A stretch of DNA of 64,000 nucleotides. It comes from Acinetobacter indicus CIP 110367. GTDB lineage: Bacteria > Pseudomonadota > Gammaproteobacteria > Pseudomonadales > Moraxellaceae. The stretch lies in contig NZ_KI530754.1 in NCBI RefSeq assembly GCF_000488255.1, forward strand, positions 310,001 through 374,000, written 5' to 3'. Shown here piece after piece: positions 63,084 to 64,000 of this stretch. Made by a program: the position numbers and the translations under genes. Numbering within the stretch: the stretch's first letter is position 1; every line of letters starts with the position of its first letter. The notes beneath the pieces were generated by a model, which had not been told where the DNA came from, ran no database searches, and saw only the letters and a program-made list of their open reading frames with translations.

Positions 63084-64000
63084 CTATTGCAGCGGCGCGG
63101 CAAAGCGCTTCAGGCGTAAAGCATTGCCCAGCACAAACACGGATGACAGTGCCATTGCGCCTGCAGCAAACATCGGCGACAGTAAAATGCCCCACAGCGG
63201 ATACAGCACGCCGGCGGCAATCGGAATTAAGGCCACGTTATAAACAAAGGCCCAAAACAGGTTCTGGCGGATATTGCGGATAGTGGCCTGACTTAAAGCA
63301 ATCGCATTGGGAATGCCTTTTAAACTGCCGGACATCAGCACCACATCGGCGGCTTCAATGGCTACATCGGTACCGGTGCCAATGGCCAGCCCGACATCGG
63401 CCTGTGCCAGCGCCGGGGCATCATTAATCCCATCGCCGACAAAGGCCAGACGGCCATATTGCTGCTGCAATTCACGTACGCTATCGACTTTGCCTTCCGG
63501 CAGAACTTCGGCAACCACAGTATCAATTTTTAGCTGCCGGGCAATCGCTTCGGCGGTATGCCGGTTATCGCCGGTGATCATTGCCACTTTTACGCCCAAC
63601 TGATGCAAGGCTTCAATCGCGGCAAAGGTGCTGTCTTTGATTGGATCGGCCACGGCAATGATGGCCGCCAGTTGATCCTCTACCGCCACATACAGTGGTG
63701 TTTTTCCCTCCTGCCCCAAACGTACCGCAACCTGATCAAAGGCTGTGGTACTTAAACCCAGCTGATGCATATAACGGTCGGCCCCGATATGCAGCCATTG
63801 ACCATTGACCTGCCCTTTCACGCCGGACCCGACAATCGAATCAAAATCGCTCACAGCTGGTAAAGATAAGCCTTGTTGCTGGGCAGCTTCGACAATAGCA
63901 AAGGCAATCGGATGCTCCGACTTGGCTTCTACCGCCGCCACCCAGCTTAATAATTGCGTCTGCTCAAAACCGGCCTGTACATGAAAATCGGTCAGTTGCG
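63084..64000 (-). CDS. copA: Copper-translocating P-type ATPase CopA, C-terminal part (gene continues beyond window)
   Basis: The open frame runs unbroken from the window edge to 63084, about 305 residues. Visible are the nucleotide-binding [16 protein letters not shown] (HP motif), the hinge [37 protein letters not shown] (GDGxND) and the last two membrane helices with the copper-site [14 protein letters not shown] (N-x6-P region). The phosphorylation motif and metal-binding domains lie outside. A GTG at 63941 sometimes taken as start is internal. Confidence 0.93.
   Translation of the reverse strand, partial: QLTDFHVQAGFEQTQLLSWVAAVEAKSEHPIAFAIVEAAQQQGLSLPAVSDFDSIVGSGVKGQVNGQWLHIGADRYMHQLGLSTTAFDQVAVRLGQEGKTPLYVAVEDQLAAIIAVADPIKDSTFAAIEALHQLGVKVAMITGDNRHTAEAIARQLKIDTVVAEVLPEGKVDSVRELQQQYGRLAFVGDGINDAPALAQADVGLAIGTGTDVAIEAADVVLMSGSLKGIPNAIALSQATIRNIRQNLFWAFVYNVALIPIAAGVLYPLWGILLSPMFAAGAMALSSVFVLGNALRLKRFAAPLQ

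Noticed and set aside
63084..63941. Stand-alone short ATPase starting at GTG 63941
   Set aside because: The frame continues open to the window edge with CopA sequence, so the gene is truncated by the window, not short.
1..64000. CRISPR arrays, IS elements, prophage or toxin-antitoxin modules
   Set aside because: No regularly spaced direct repeats, transposase, integrase or phage structural genes were seen in any frame.

Overview
The window reads as chromosome of a gamma-proteobacterium of the Moraxellaceae, most probably an environmental Acinetobacter. Reasons are the gene set and its scattered order (an isolated gspE, divergent rpsB-tsf and map, metF-rsmE behind ahcY, a FadE with N-terminal membrane segments, sthA next to lipA), moderate GC with AT-rich spacers, and protein sequences of Acinetobacter type. 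No insertion sequence, prophage, CRISPR array or rRNA operon was seen. The only tRNA is tRNA-Arg(CCG).

Layout. 0-3.5 kb: a QseBC-like two-component system (kinase cut by the window edge), a YgiW-type periplasmic protein and a GspE ATPase. 3.6-7.1 kb: an MgtC/DUF4010 membrane protein, TrmO, ferredoxin-NADP reductase and two tandem paralogous small lipoproteins. 7.2-11.4 kb: a metal and arsenic block with a short cation-efflux protein, a divergent MerR regulator, arsH, an Acr3-type pump, a thioredoxin-type ArsC, ArsR, and a divergent second ArsC of the glutaredoxin type. 11.5-24.5 kb: TrhP plus ferredoxin, AhpF, a three-gene TelA operon, Rnk, GlyA, a secreted lipase-like lipoprotein, an ExoX-like nuclease and several small unknown proteins. 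24.5-26.3 kb is mostly non-coding and holds a bidirectional terminator with candidate small RNAs, a 60-residue membrane protein, a possible broken small ORF and the tRNA gene. 26.4-32.7 kb: a YadGH-type ABC exporter followed by queF, MltB, RlpA and an Mpo1-like protein. 32.7-36.1 kb: rpsB-tsf with a structured leader, and map. 36.4-40.2 kb: an OmpW-like porin, an MFS transporter with an overlapping 44-residue membrane peptide, and a TauD-like dioxygenase with an altered iron-ligand motif. 40.2-48.6 kb: sthA, lipA, fadE, a carboxymuconolactone-decarboxylase-like protein and an M20 amidohydrolase broken by one amber codon. 48.7-58.2 kb: a Sel1 protein, an SAH riboswitch and ahcY, metF, rsmE, a PAS/GGDEF/EAL protein and maeB. 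58.2-64 kb: cca, pdxB-epmA, a methyltransferase, cueR and the 3' end of copA.

How genes work together. AhcY and MetF lie in sequence in the methionine/SAM cycle, and the leader of ahcY carries a recognisable S-adenosylhomocysteine riboswitch. The ars genes give two arsenate reduction routes feeding one Acr3 exporter under one ArsR. copA-cueR forms a copper-efflux unit. TrhP and its neighbouring ferredoxin probably act in tRNA uridine hydroxylation. rpsB-tsf has a leader able to fold into a long-range stem, in line with S2 autoregulation known from enterobacteria.

The observations most worth a second look are the SAH riboswitch; the cca start, whose Shine-Dalgarno sequence lies inside the maeB terminator stem with a promoter positioned to bypass it; the candidate structured RNA at 24.7-24.9 kb; the degenerate TelA paralogue beside TelA; the H-x-N dioxygenase; the small MFS-linked peptide; and the single-stop pseudogene.
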